Below, in pieces: positions 17,654 to 27,291 of a DNA stretch of 64,000 nt. The DNA is from Thalassobium sp. (GTDB lineage Bacteria; Pseudomonadota; Gammaproteobacteria; Pseudomonadales; Oceanobacteraceae), in contig NVUW01000003.1 of NCBI GenBank assembly GCA_002733205.1, forward strand, positions 310,001 to 374,000, in the 5' to 3' direction. Positions within the stretch are counted from its first letter, which is position 1, and the number at the start of each line of letters is the position of its first letter. The position numbers and the translations under genes are program-made. The notes below the pieces were generated by a model, which did no database searches, was not told the origin of the DNA, and saw only the letters and a list, made by a program, of their open reading frames with translations.

Positions 17654-20395
17654 ATGAATTTTTGCATTAAGCCATTGGCGGCGATCATTGCCCTCAGCTG
17701 TGCGGCACTGGCCCAGGCCGATGGCAACCTCGAAGGGCGGATCAGCGACACCCGCAATCAAACCGTATACAGCGGCGCCGTTATCCGTCTGGAAATGCCG
17801 GGCGATGCCAGCATGAACCGTGAAGTACTGGCTGCCAAAGGTGGACGCTTTCGATTACCGCAGGTTCCGGCCGGTGATTATCTGCTGAGTACCGTGGTCG
17901 GTGGCAAGACCGTCGACAGCCGCACCATCACCATCCGCGATGGTGAAACCCTGACCGCCAATATTGTGCTGAACAACGCACAACAAGACGTAGAAGAAAT
18001 TCTGGTGATTGGTCAGGCAGCACAAATGCAACGCGCCCTTGATCGCCAGCGTTACGCCGACAATATGATCAGCGTTATTAATGCCGATGCCATTGGTCAA
18101 TTACCGGATGCCAACGCTGCCGAAGCCTTACAGCGGGTGCCGGGTTTATCCATCGAACGTGATCAGGGCGAAGGCCGTTTTGTCCGTATCCGTGGCATCA
18201 GCTCCGATTTAAACAGCGTGACCGTTAACGGTACGCAAATTCCGGCGCCGGAAGCTGGCAGTCGTTCAGTAGCCCTCGACGTAATTCCATCCAATTTGCT
18301 CAGCTCGCTGGTGGTCACCAAAACCCTGACGCCGGACATGGATGCCAATGCCATTGGTGGTGCGGTTGAAATCAACAGTATCTCAGCGCTCGACCGTGAA
18401 GGGGCATTTTATTCCGCCGCCACGCAGCTGAGTTATGACGAACAGAGCGAACACACGAATCCGGCTTATTCCGTTGCTGGCGGTAATACCTTTGATTTCG
18501 GTCATGACCGTCGTTTGGGGGTTGCTGCTGCACTGAGTTTTGATAACCGCAAATTTGGCTCAGATAACGTTGAAACCGGTGGTGCCTGGGATTTTGATAA
18601 CGGCGCAAAACTCGAAGAACTGGAACAGCGTGAATACAGCATTGAGCGTGAACGCTTAGGGGCGGCACTGAACCTGGATTACGAGCATGGCGTTAATCAC
18701 AGTTTTTATATGCACAACCTGTACAGCAAATTCAGCGATAACGAACAGCGGGTTGCCAACGAAATTGAATTTGCCGATGCCATTGCTCAGGGTGAAAGCA
18801 GCGATGCTGAAGTCGTTCGCTCGCTGAAAGATCGTGAAGAAACGCAAAAAATTGTCTCCTCAACCCTGGGCGCCAATCATTTTATCGGTGACTGGACCGT
18901 GGAATATAAAGTCGGCATCAGCAAAGCCTCTGAAGATGAACCCGACACCATCGCCGGCGCTGATTTTGTCAGCACCGCTGATATTACCGGCCTCAGCTTC
19001 AGCAACAGCCGTAAACCACGCATTAACGCTCCTTCCGCATTTTATGATCCGGCCCAATACGAGCTGGATAAAATCGAGCGTACACGCAGCTATACCGAAG
19101 ACAAACAGACCATGGCACAGCTGGATATCACCCGGGATTTTGATCTGGCGGATTATCCTGCACTGGTAAAGTTTGGTGCGAAAACCAAAATGCGTGAAAA
19201 ATCTCAGGATGCCGATACCTGGAAATATAAAGACCTGTCAGAAGACAGCTCTGTTTCGATGAGTGATTTCGCCAGTGGCGAACGCGATTACAGCCTGGGA
19301 CGTTTTGGGCCGGGAATTTCCAGCAATAAAGTGCGCAGCTATATGGCAACCCTGGATCGTGCCGACGCATTCGATGATGAAGATTCCGTACTGGAAGACT
19401 ACGACATCGACGAAGATATCAATGCCGGTTACCTGATGGGTCGTATTGATGCTGACGAACTGCGGGTTATTGCCGGTGTGCGTTATGAGCAAACCAAAAT
19501 CAGCGCGCGCGGTAATGCCCTGAACCAGAGCGATGAACTGGTTACCGTTAAAAAAGACAACGACTACAGCCATGTACTGCCATCGGTACAGGCACGCTGG
19601 CAGCTGGCTGACAGTACTCAGGTACGTGCCGCCTGGACCAACGCCGTCGTTCGCCCGACCTTTGAACAGATGCGTCCGAACTTTACCGATGACGGCAGCG
19701 AAGCAGAACTGGGTAACCCGGATCTGAAAGCACTGGAAGCGGCCAACTTTGACCTTGGTATCGAACATTTTATGGGCAGTGCAGGTACTTTGTCGGCCTT
19801 TGTTTTCCGTAAAAAAATCGACAATTTTATTTACGAAACCGATCTGGCAGGCTCTGCTGACTACGCCGCGTATGACGAGGTGATTACTTTCCGTAATGGC
19901 GATCAGGCTACGCTGAACGGTCTGGAACTGGCGTTTTCCCACAAACTGGACATGCTGCCAGCACCCTTTAATGGCTTGCTGCTTGCGGCCAACACCACCT
20001 TTACCCGTTCAGATGCAACGGTTTCAGCTTATGACAGCGGCACACTACTGCAGCGTGATATCAGCCTGCCGAATCAATCAGACGTTACCGGCAACTTTAT
20101 TATCGGTTACGAAAATGAGCGCCTGAGCATGCGTCTGGCAACCAACTATAAATCGGAATATCTGGCCGAAGTCGGCAATCTGGAAAACAGCAAAGGGGAT
20201 GTTTACCAAAGCGCCCAGACCCAGCTCGATTTTAATGCCTCTTACAAAATGACCGAGCAACTGAAACTCAGTTTTGAAGTCGCCAATATTACCGACGAGC
20301 CGTATTACGCCTACGTCAATAAAGAACGCTACAACGCACAGTATGAAGACTACGGTCCGACCTACCGTGTAGGTATCAGCTACACCAGTTTCTGA
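17654..20395 (+). CDS. TonB-dependent outer-membrane receptor (TIGR01782-like), probable phytate-linked transporter
   Basis: 913 codons from the ATG at 17654, which has GGAG six bases upstream; the in-frame ATG at 17642 overlaps that site. A signal peptide ends AQADG near residue 22. A carboxypeptidase-regulatory-like beta-sandwich follows (residues 25-105), then a TonB-box-like EEILVIGQ, the plug (residues about 125-245, with ALQRVPGLSIERDQGEGRFV and VTKTLTPDMDANAIGGAVEI) and a 22-strand barrel ending in GISYTSF with terminal Phe. The layout and the PDANAAEALQRVPG motif match the TIGR01782 group of gammaproteobacteria and Caulobacterales. A phytase lipoprotein lies directly downstream, so the likely cargo is inositol phosphate or its products; that is inference. 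Confidence 0.88.
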   Translation: MNFCIKPLAAIIALSCAALAQADGNLEGRISDTRNQTVYSGAVIRLEMPGDASMNREVLAAKGGRFRLPQVPAGDYLLSTVVGGKTVDSRTITIRDGETLTANIVLNNAQQDVEEILVIGQAAQMQRALDRQRYADNMISVINADAIGQLPDANAAEALQRVPGLSIERDQGEGRFVRIRGISSDLNSVTVNGTQIPAPEAGSRSVALDVIPSNLLSSLVVTKTLTPDMDANAIGGAVEINSISALDREGAFYSAATQLSYDEQSEHTNPAYSVAGGNTFDFGHDRRLGVAAALSFDNRKFGSDNVETGGAWDFDNGAKLEELEQREYSIERERLGAALNLDYEHGVNHSFYMHNLYSKFSDNEQRVANEIEFADAIAQGESSDAEVVRSLKDREETQKIVSSTLGANHFIGDWTVEYKVGISKASEDEPDTIAGADFVSTADITGLSFSNSRKPRINAPSAFYDPAQYELDKIERTRSYTEDKQTMAQLDITRDFDLADYPALVKFGAKTKMREKSQDADTWKYKDLSEDSSVSMSDFASGERDYSLGRFGPGISSNKVRSYMATLDRADAFDDEDSVLEDYDIDEDINAGYLMGRIDADELRVIAGVRYEQTKISARGNALNQSDELVTVKKDNDYSHVLPSVQARWQLADSTQVRAAWTNAVVRPTFEQMRPNFTDDGSEAELGNPDLKALEAANFDLGIEHFMGSAGTLSAFVFRKKIDNFIYETDLAGSADYAAYDEVITFRNGDQATLNGLELAFSHKLDMLPAPFNGLLLAANTTFTRSDATVSAYDSGTLLQRDISLPNQSDVTGNFIIGYENERLSMRLATNYKSEYLAEVGNLENSKGDVYQSAQTQLDFNASYKMTEQLKLSFEVANITDEPYYAYVNKERYNAQYEDYGPTYRVGISYTSF

Positions 20396-20409
20396 TTGTC
20401 AGAAGCCAG

Positions 20410-20435
20410 CCGGACCTGTTATGGGTCCGGTTTTT
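20410..20435 (+). terminator. Intrinsic terminator between receptor and phytase genes
   Basis: CCGGACC at 20410-20416 pairs with GGTCCGG at 20424-20430, followed by TTTTT. It may attenuate rather than end transcription, since the phytase start is only 69 bases further and its only promoter candidate is a TATAAA near 20480. Confidence 0.75.
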
Positions 20436-20503
20436 AACGTGCTGATTACTACCGAATGCCGTTCACACCGATGCACAACGATATAAAGAGAAAGACTTAA
20501 TTT

Positions 20504-22468
20504 ATGACTATCCGTAACCTTAACCGCGCTCTGAGTACTGCCACACTGTCTTTGCTGCTCGCCGCCTGTGCCAGTAACGACCTGCCTGAAACCACGGGTC
20601 ATCTGCCCCGTCTGCCCTCTGCGACACTGTCGGCAAGTATGCTGCCAGTTAGCGCTGAACAGGCCATTCTGATCAGCAGCGAAGGCGATGCCACGCAGAA
20701 ATACTGGCTCAGTACCGGGCCGGACAACGGTATTCAATTGCAGGACAGCCGCTTTACCCTGCTGGATAAAAAAGACATTCAGGCTGAATTCATAGACCAG
20801 CGCCGTGATCAGCAAGGCACGCTGTTTGTCAGTATCGATAAAGAAAATAACCGCCCGGTCAGCTACCGCATAAAAAACCAGCATATTACCGACCTGGCGT
20901 TTGGTCAGGCACTGACCTACCCGATTGAAGGAATCTGCCTGTATCAACCGGTTGGTTCACCACTGCAGTTATTTGTACTCGACGAGCAACAAATGGCGCA
21001 CCAGCTGTTAATTAAAAGCGACGGTAACGTGTTAACTCAGCAAGAAATCCGCCGTTTTCCGTTGCCACCCAACAGTGAATACTGTGTCGTCGACGATGTC
21101 AGCGAACAGCTGTTTGTCAGTGAAGAAAATGTTGGCGTCTGGGCTTACAGCGCCCGTGCAGAAAGCGAAGTGAGCCGTCAGGTAGTTGATCTGGTACAAC
21201 CGTGGGGGCAGTTGCACAGCAACGGCGGTCCGTTAGCCATCAGCCAGGGACAATTATTTATTGCCGAGTTGGGCGGCAATATTCTGCACCACTACCCTTT
21301 ACTACAGTCTGGCAGCGAACAGGCGACCGGTTCAGGTCGCGCGGTTATTCTCGGGCAGGCGTTGGCCAGCGACAACCTGCGTACAGGTATTAACAGCGAC
21401 GGTACGACCCGTCTGATTATTCTGGATGATGACAGCGGCCAGTTATTCAGCAGCAGTATTCACCTGCCACAACAGGCACGCCAACAAGAAAGCATCCGTA
21501 ATATTGCCGCTCAGGCAGAAACAACACCGGTACGGAAAACCGGCGATGCCGCCGACGATCCGGCCATCTGGGTTAATACTCACTCAGCAGAAAACAGCCG
21601 TATTTTAGGCACCAATAAAAAATTCGGTCTTTATGTTTATGATCTGAATGGTCAGGAGCTGCAGGAACTTCAGGCCGGACGGGTTAACAATGTCGATGTG
21701 CGCCAGGGCTTTACCTTTAAAAACCAGCCTGCGGATATTGCTGCAGCCAGCCAGCGTGACCGCCAGGCCATTGCGTTATTTCATATTGATCCGTCAAACG
21801 GACATGTCAGTGCCACGACAGAAATCACCACCACTCTGGATAATGTTTATGGCCTGTGCATGTACAAAAACCTTAAAGAACAGTTTTTTGTTTTTATTAA
21901 CGATGAGGACGGGCGCTTTGAGCAATATGAAATTACCGATTCAACCACTGGCTGGAATGGTAACAAAGTGCGTGAATTCCGCGTCAATTCCCAACCCGAA
22001 GGCTGTGCTGCTGATGATATAAAACAGCGGTTATTTCTGGGTGAAGAAGATGTCGCTATCTGGACCATTGGCGCAGAAGCCGATGCAGGAACAACACTGA
22101 CCCAGGTTGCAGCAGCTTCCGACATTTTGGTCGCCGATATCGAAGGTATGGATATTTACCGCAGCGGTAAAGAAGCCTATCTGGTGGTTTCCAGCCAGGG
22201 CAACGACAGCTATTTGCTTTATCAGGCCGAAGCACCCTATGAATATACTGGCCGCTTCCGCGTGGGTATTAATGCAGAAAAAGGCATTGATGGCGCTTCC
22301 GAAACCGATGGTTTAACCGTTACCTCAGCCAATCTGGGCGCGAAATACCCGCAAGGCATGCTGGTTGTGCAGGATGGACGTAATTTCCTGCCGGAAGAGA
22401 ATCAGAACTTTAAATATGTGAACTGGCAGGATATTCAGACGCTGATTCAGCCTGTACTCCAACCCTAA
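20504..22468 (+). CDS. Beta-propeller phytase, two-domain lipoprotein
   Basis: 654 codons. The signal sequence ends with lipobox LLLAAC (Cys about residue 23), so the protein is lipid-anchored, probably at the outer membrane. Residues about 340-654 form a complete beta-propeller phytase domain: GDAADDPAIWVN, NNVDVRQGF, INDEDGRFEQYEI, ADIEGMDIY and GASETDGLTVT are the calcium- and phosphate-site motifs. Residues 30-330 form a second, degenerate propeller copy, as in known dual-domain phytases. The enzyme releases phosphate from phytate at neutral pH with calcium. It pairs with the TonB receptor and probable Pho control. The ribosome-binding site is weak (AGAGAAAGAC). Confidence 0.9.
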   Translation: MTIRNLNRALSTATLSLLLAACASNDLPETTGHLPRLPSATLSASMLPVSAEQAILISSEGDATQKYWLSTGPDNGIQLQDSRFTLLDKKDIQAEFIDQRRDQQGTLFVSIDKENNRPVSYRIKNQHITDLAFGQALTYPIEGICLYQPVGSPLQLFVLDEQQMAHQLLIKSDGNVLTQQEIRRFPLPPNSEYCVVDDVSEQLFVSEENVGVWAYSARAESEVSRQVVDLVQPWGQLHSNGGPLAISQGQLFIAELGGNILHHYPLLQSGSEQATGSGRAVILGQALASDNLRTGINSDGTTRLIILDDDSGQLFSSSIHLPQQARQQESIRNIAAQAETTPVRKTGDAADDPAIWVNTHSAENSRILGTNKKFGLYVYDLNGQELQELQAGRVNNVDVRQGFTFKNQPADIAAASQRDRQAIALFHIDPSNGHVSATTEITTTLDNVYGLCMYKNLKEQFFVFINDEDGRFEQYEITDSTTGWNGNKVREFRVNSQPEGCAADDIKQRLFLGEEDVAIWTIGAEADAGTTLTQVAAASDILVADIEGMDIYRSGKEAYLVVSSQGNDSYLLYQAEAPYEYTGRFRVGINAEKGIDGASETDGLTVTSANLGAKYPQGMLVVQDGRNFLPEENQNFKYVNWQDIQTLIQPVLQP

Positions 22469-22486
22469 CCGCGCACTGAAAAATCA

Positions 22487-22513
22487 CGGGCCTGATCACA
22501 GGCCCGTTTTTTT
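22487..22513. terminator. Strong intrinsic terminator after the phytase gene
   Basis: CGGGCCTG, loop ATCA, CAGGCCCG (8-bp perfect stem, 22487-22506), then seven Ts. The convergent gene ends at 22512 and may use the same hairpin. Confidence 0.85.
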
Positions 22514-24995
22514 ATACCAGCCTGCGCCGGTTGGCCAGCGTCACAAGCAGTGCCAGAGACAACAGCCAGAACAGACTCAACGCCCCACCGCCGTTATTGC
22601 CGGATGAGTTATTGCCGGCAGCCGTACTGTTCTTTTCAATACGATACGTTGCCTGTAACAGCTCCGAAGTATTGCCCTCAGTATCAACGGCAATTGCTTT
22701 AAGCTGTGCGGATTCAGTCAACAGCACTGTACCACCATTATCCAGCACACTGCCGGTATTAATATCCGGGCTGCTGCTATCGAGCGTATAACGGATACTG
22801 ACATCCTCACTGGCACTGTGGATAGTAACGGTTTGAGCAACAGAATAGGTTCCTGCCGGAATATCAAACACCGGTGTTGCGATAAAAACAGTGTCAGGTT
22901 CAATGGCACGGAATTCAACACTGACCGAGCAATCCGCCATCAGCGCACTGATCGTATAGCTGGTACCGGATAATTCGCCATCGCAGCCAGTGACAGCCGC
23001 TAACTGATAGCCATCATCAGCATTGATAATAAGACTGACATCCGCTCCCGCAGCGATGGTTATCAATGCCGGTGTTACCGTACCGCCTCCGGTCACGTTA
23101 CTGGTAACGGTATAAAAAATAGCTTCAAATACCGCAGTTACCGTACAGTCGCCAGACAGATTATTAATACGATAAATATCCCCCAGCAACGAGCCATCAC
23201 AGCCATCAATGCTGGTAAGCCGGTAACCGGGCTCCGGTGTTACCGTTAATTGCAGGTTACTGCCTTCCTGTACGAGTTTCAGCTCTGGCGTCAGTGCTCC
23301 CTGACCTTCTGCAACGGTATTAACCGTATAAAGAATCGCAGCCATCTGGGCGATGACCGTACAATCAGCGGCAATATTATTAATCTGATAAAGATTGCCG
23401 TTTAATTCACCATCGCACCCCATCACATTCTTAATACGGTAATGTGCATCCGGTACAACGGTCAGCGTAGTATTGCCCCCCTGCACCAGTGAAGTGGTAG
23501 CCGGAGACACTTTTCCGCTTCTGATTGGCGCAGCCGTAATATCATAAAAGGTCGGAGATAATGTCAGCTGTCGCTGGTAAGCCTGCGCCCAGTTAACGCC
23601 GTCGTCGGATACCCAGATATCTTTTTCCGGACCATTGGTTGGTGTTCTGCCGGCAATTTTCCACATCCTTTTCTGACCGGTCAGAGGGTCCGTAAATACT
23701 TCCAGCCCATAACGGCTGGCAAATACAAATGCCCCGCGTTCAAGACGCTTCTGCCAGTTTTCACCATCCGCAGACGACCAGATATCGCCCAGAGTAGTCC
23801 CCATAAAGAAACCACCCATCAGCCAGATCTTTTCAATACCATCCACAGGATCGGTAAAAACGGCGGTCCGGTGATGAGCTCTGCGTGAAAACGGGCTGGT
23901 CTCTTTTACCTGAACCCAGTTAACCGCATCCGTTGATGACCAGATATCATGCTTGTAGTCGTCAAACCTGTCTTCACCACCCGTTCCCCCACCAATCAAC
24001 CAGAGTTTCTTTTCGTGGGTTACCGGGTCAGGAAAAACAACTACCTGATGGGATAATCGTGGCGGGAATGCAGCGCTGCTGGTTTCTTCGACCCAGTTCC
24101 TGCCATCGACCGATGACCAGACGTCGTTAAGAATCCCGAAAAAATGTATACCAGCCATCGAATAGTTAAAACCACCGCCAATTAACCACAGTTTGTCTTT
24201 GCCTGTTACCGCATCAGGAAAAACAACTATCTGGGTCTGATCACGACGCTGGAAATGCTCCGAAGTCGGGTCTGTCGGATAAGCCTGAGTCCAGTTAACA
24301 CCATCTACTGACGACCAGACATCATTAAAAGGGACTCCGTCCCAGGTCATCCCGGCTGTCAGCCATAGTGTTTCCTCGCCGGTTTCAGGGTCAGGAAAAG
24401 AGACTACCGAATGTCCGGCACGGCCCCTGAAGGCAGCATGGGCGGTTTCCAGTGTCCAGGAAACACCATCGCCGGATGACCAGACATCATTGTCGAAAGT
24501 ACTGCGGGTACGGCCACCAATAACCCAGATTTTATTTTTAAACTTTACCGTCGCATGACCAAAACGTACCGGCATTTCAGTCAGATGCTCTCCGGCTGTC
24601 ACACCGAACTGGTCACTGAAAAAACTGCCTTGCTGAAAACGGTAATAGCCGGTCTGATTTAACTGCGCAGCGGTGTCGGTAATAATATTACTGTTGCTGC
24701 CATCACGGCTGAAAATATCCATCTGTCCGGCGTTGCAGGCAGCATAATTTTCACTGTCGCAATTATTGTCGCTGCTGCGATAAAATTTCAGTCCATCAAT
24801 AATATCCGCACCCGCCGAATGATCGCTGAGCTGGACAGCCGTTGAGTCAGCACCAATAAACGCCGTCAGCGTCAGGTTTTTCTCAACCACTTTTTCAGCA
24901 TAAGCAGGAACAGACGGCAGCAGTGTGGTTAAGCACACCACGCAGGCAAGAAATAAAGAGGCAGACCTGTGCTCAGGCAAACAAAAGGCGCTCAT
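22512..24995 (-). CDS. Large exported kelch-like protein with InlB-type repeats and GlyGly-CTERM tail
   Basis: 827 codons from the ATG at 24995, which places the signal peptide (LFLACVVCLTTLLPSVPAYAE) near the N-terminus. Six propeller-type repeats with the core DVWSSxDGxxW occupy residues about 160-480. Three beta-rich repeats of about 70 residues follow, each with a GCDG...DC cysteine pair, resembling divergent InlB/Flg_new repeats. A chitobiase/hexosaminidase C-terminal-like domain comes next (FDIPAGTYSVAQTVTI, IRYTLDSSSPD). The end is a Gly/Asn linker, GGGALSLFWLLSLALLV and NRRR, a GlyGly-CTERM sorting signal cut by rhombosortase. Expected at the cell surface or released; the ligand is unknown. 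No rhombosortase gene is in the window. Confidence 0.8.
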   Translation of the reverse strand: MSAFCLPEHRSASLFLACVVCLTTLLPSVPAYAEKVVEKNLTLTAFIGADSTAVQLSDHSAGADIIDGLKFYRSSDNNCDSENYAACNAGQMDIFSRDGSNSNIITDTAAQLNQTGYYRFQQGSFFSDQFGVTAGEHLTEMPVRFGHATVKFKNKIWVIGGRTRSTFDNDVWSSGDGVSWTLETAHAAFRGRAGHSVVSFPDPETGEETLWLTAGMTWDGVPFNDVWSSVDGVNWTQAYPTDPTSEHFQRRDQTQIVVFPDAVTGKDKLWLIGGGFNYSMAGIHFFGILNDVWSSVDGRNWVEETSSAAFPPRLSHQVVVFPDPVTHEKKLWLIGGGTGGEDRFDDYKHDIWSSTDAVNWVQVKETSPFSRRAHHRTAVFTDPVDGIEKIWLMGGFFMGTTLGDIWSSADGENWQKRLERGAFVFASRYGLEVFTDPLTGQKRMWKIAGRTPTNGPEKDIWVSDDGVNWAQAYQRQLTLSPTFYDITAAPIRSGKVSPATTSLVQGGNTTLTVVPDAHYRIKNVMGCDGELNGNLYQINNIAADCTVIAQMAAILYTVNTVAEGQGALTPELKLVQEGSNLQLTVTPEPGYRLTSIDGCDGSLLGDIYRINNLSGDCTVTAVFEAIFYTVTSNVTGGGTVTPALITIAAGADVSLIINADDGYQLAAVTGCDGELSGTSYTISALMADCSVSVEFRAIEPDTVFIATPVFDIPAGTYSVAQTVTIHSASEDVSIRYTLDSSSPDINTGSVLDNGGTVLLTESAQLKAIAVDTEGNTSELLQATYRIEKNSTAAGNNSSGNNGGGALSLFWLLSLALLVTLANRRRLV

Positions 24996-25168
24996 ATCAC
25001 AGGACTCATCAGAATAATGCCTGACGATAAGCGAATACTGATACAAGCTATACCAGCCAAAAGGTTGAAAGATGTAACCAGAATGGATGAAATGCCTGGC
25101 AAGCCTCTGACACTGACCGCCGCGACACCCTATCGATGGTCAGTCGGCGGTCAGTCAGCCGGCGGAAA

Positions 25169-26548
25169 TCAACGGTAAATTTTCTCCGCCCACTCCGTCA
25201 GACCTGACGCCACACTGCCAAAATGGTCACCATCCAACAGTGGAATATCACCAAATACCCGGGCAACAGCCTCGCGGATAACCGGCGAACGGGCACTGCC
25301 GCCAGTCACAAAAATAAGATCCGGCTGCACGCCGGCCTGAGCAACCGCTTCCTGCATTAACGCCATAATGCGTTGCAGCGGACGCTCAATGGCCTGTTCA
25401 AGCTCTGTGCGCTGAATATGGGTATTCAGCCCGGCTTCAATATAATCCAGTACTACACAGGTGTTATCGCTGTCGGATAAGGCAATTTTGGCATTTTCTG
25501 CGCTGCGCACCAGTTGCTGATTCTGCTTGTTATCACGCAGGCGGATTAACCGGGCAATGAGTTCCGGCTGTAAACAATCACGCTGTAATTGTTCAAGGTA
25601 GAGTCCGGTTTCGAGGCTGCTGAAACGGCCAAGGGCGCCGACATCGTTGGTGCATACGGCATCGAGGAAGGTTTTGGTGGGCATCGGCTTACCGCTTTTT
25701 AATGGCGCGGTCATGCCGAACAGTGGCATCAACTGTTTACCCGCCAGCTGAATATCCAGATCGTTCCCGCCGACCCGCTCACCACTGTGGCCAAGAAAAT
25801 CCGCCTTGCGTTCACTGCGCCCGCGGTGATCCGGCCCCATGCGCACCAAGGCACAGTCAGACGTACCACCACCGATATCGACCACCAGCACGGTTTTATT
25901 GTCTGTAAGATTGCGTTCAAAACTTAAACCTGCAGCGATCGGCTCGTATAAAAATTCAACCTGCTGAAAGCCACTGCGTTTTGCTGCGGCGGTTAAAATA
26001 GCCAGCGCCTGCTGGTTACTTTGTTCGGCGCTGTTATCGCTGATGCGTGAGCCCTGAAAATTCACTGGCCGGCCAATAACGGTATGGGTAAGCGTTTTTC
26101 CGCAAGCCTGCTCAGCACGCTGTTTTACCGTCTGCATCATGGCGGTGACGATATCTTCAAAAAAATGCACAAATTCCGGCCGTAAACCGCTGGCACCTAA
26201 AAAGGATTTCGGTGATTTAACAAAATAGCCTTCTTCCGGATCGGCAAAATAATGAGCAAAGGCCTGATGACCAACAAACATCACCTGCTCATCGTTGCTT
26301 AACTCCAGCTCACGGCGGGCACGCAGTGCCTGCTGTAACTGCACTTTGCGGCTGAGCAGAAAATCATCACGCAGCATGCCTGCAGGCAGCCCCAGACCGA
26401 CCTGCTCGCAGATTAATTCACGGCCCAGCGCATACAGCGCCGATGGCATAAAGGTTTTTTCGCCGTCGACCGGCAGCAGATTGACACGATCCTCTGTCAT
26501 CACACCGATAGCACAATTGGACGTGCCATAGTCAAAACCACAGATCAT
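25169..26548 (-). CDS. yegD: YegD-like Hsp70 family protein
   Basis: 459 codons from the ATG at 26548, preceded by a G-rich ribosome-binding site; upstream in-frame codons are not family-like. The actin/Hsp70 ATPase signatures are present: phosphate 1 (FDYGTSNCAIGV), phosphate 2 (VLVVDIGGGTSDCALV, about residue 205) and adenosine loop (IFVTGGSARSPVI, about 410). There is no substrate-binding domain, and the length matches E. coli YegD (450). The role is not established; a chaperone-like or regulatory ATPase is likely. It is followed by 172 bases without a clear terminator before the kelch gene. Confidence 0.88.
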   Translation of the reverse strand: MICGFDYGTSNCAIGVMTEDRVNLLPVDGEKTFMPSALYALGRELICEQVGLGLPAGMLRDDFLLSRKVQLQQALRARRELELSNDEQVMFVGHQAFAHYFADPEEGYFVKSPKSFLGASGLRPEFVHFFEDIVTAMMQTVKQRAEQACGKTLTHTVIGRPVNFQGSRISDNSAEQSNQQALAILTAAAKRSGFQQVEFLYEPIAAGLSFERNLTDNKTVLVVDIGGGTSDCALVRMGPDHRGRSERKADFLGHSGERVGGNDLDIQLAGKQLMPLFGMTAPLKSGKPMPTKTFLDAVCTNDVGALGRFSSLETGLYLEQLQRDCLQPELIARLIRLRDNKQNQQLVRSAENAKIALSDSDNTCVVLDYIEAGLNTHIQRTELEQAIERPLQRIMALMQEAVAQAGVQPDLIFVTGGSARSPVIREAVARVFGDIPLLDGDHFGSVASGLTEWAEKIYR

Positions 26549-26646
26549 AAAACCCCCGCTGCCAAAAAGCGGCGCAAGGTAGCACAGGGCGGAGAGGAAA
26601 AGGAAGGAAGTCGGAGAATGGCTGCCGCTAAAGACAGCCACAAAAA

Positions 26647-27126
26647 TCAGCGGCGCTGACGCCAGGCACTGTAACGGGCATGCACACCACGGGTCAGCAT
26701 GCTGGAATAATTTTCCAGAATATCAACGCCCACCAGAATCGCGACCACCAGCAACGCCAGTTTGATACCCACCAACGGACTGGCGACCGCGACACAGATA
26801 CCAATCGCGGCCAGCGCCCAGATGGTCGCGGCTGACGTAACGCCAAGTACCATACCATCTTTGGCCAGCATCACCCCGGCCCCCAGAAAACCTACACCGG
26901 TTACCACCTGACCAATAATACGCGAGGCATCGGTAGCATCCGTGGTGACCGCCTGAGATAAGGCAATAAACACATAGGTGCCAAGCACAATCAGCGATGA
27001 AGTACGGATACCCACCGGCTTGCCCCGCAGCTGGCGCTCAAGGCCTACAATAGTACCTGACAACAAACAGGCGGCAATTGCCGGCCAGCTCAGCGGATCA
27101 ACACTCAGAAATTCAGTCAGCGTCAT
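26647..27126 (-). CDS. MgtC/SapB family membrane protein
   Basis: 159 codons with GGAGG seven bases before the ATG. Four to five hydrophobic helices carry the MgtC core motifs LERQLRGKPVGIRTSSLIVLG and TGVGFLGAGVMLAKDG. The protein lacks the C-terminal ACT-like domain of virulence MgtC, so it is the short SapB-type form. Proposed roles in the family are magnesium-limitation and membrane-potential homeostasis, including modulation of F-type ATP synthase; which applies here is unknown. It stands alone, divergent from the VF530 gene. Confidence 0.88.
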   Translation of the reverse strand: MTLTEFLSVDPLSWPAIAACLLSGTIVGLERQLRGKPVGIRTSSLIVLGTYVFIALSQAVTTDATDASRIIGQVVTGVGFLGAGVMLAKDGMVLGVTSAATIWALAAIGICVAVASPLVGIKLALLVVAILVGVDILENYSSMLTRGVHARYSAWRQRR

Positions 27127-27291
27127 CGATAACCTCCGTTATTAACCCCGAGTTTAGCAGCGCTGATTGTGGAGAGAAAAGCTGGTGCTGTATTGTTTCT
27201 GCAATCGTTACTCCCGGCTACAAAAGCGCTATAGGATCACCCGCCTTAAAGCCGTACAATAGAGCGTTCATTCTTCCTACCGGATACCGCC

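Noticed and set aside
17353..17670. 105-codon frame in the Pho-box intergenic region
   Set aside because: It spans the plus-strand Pho-box-like site and the receptor's ribosome-binding site, has no recognisable domain and no upstream Shine-Dalgarno.
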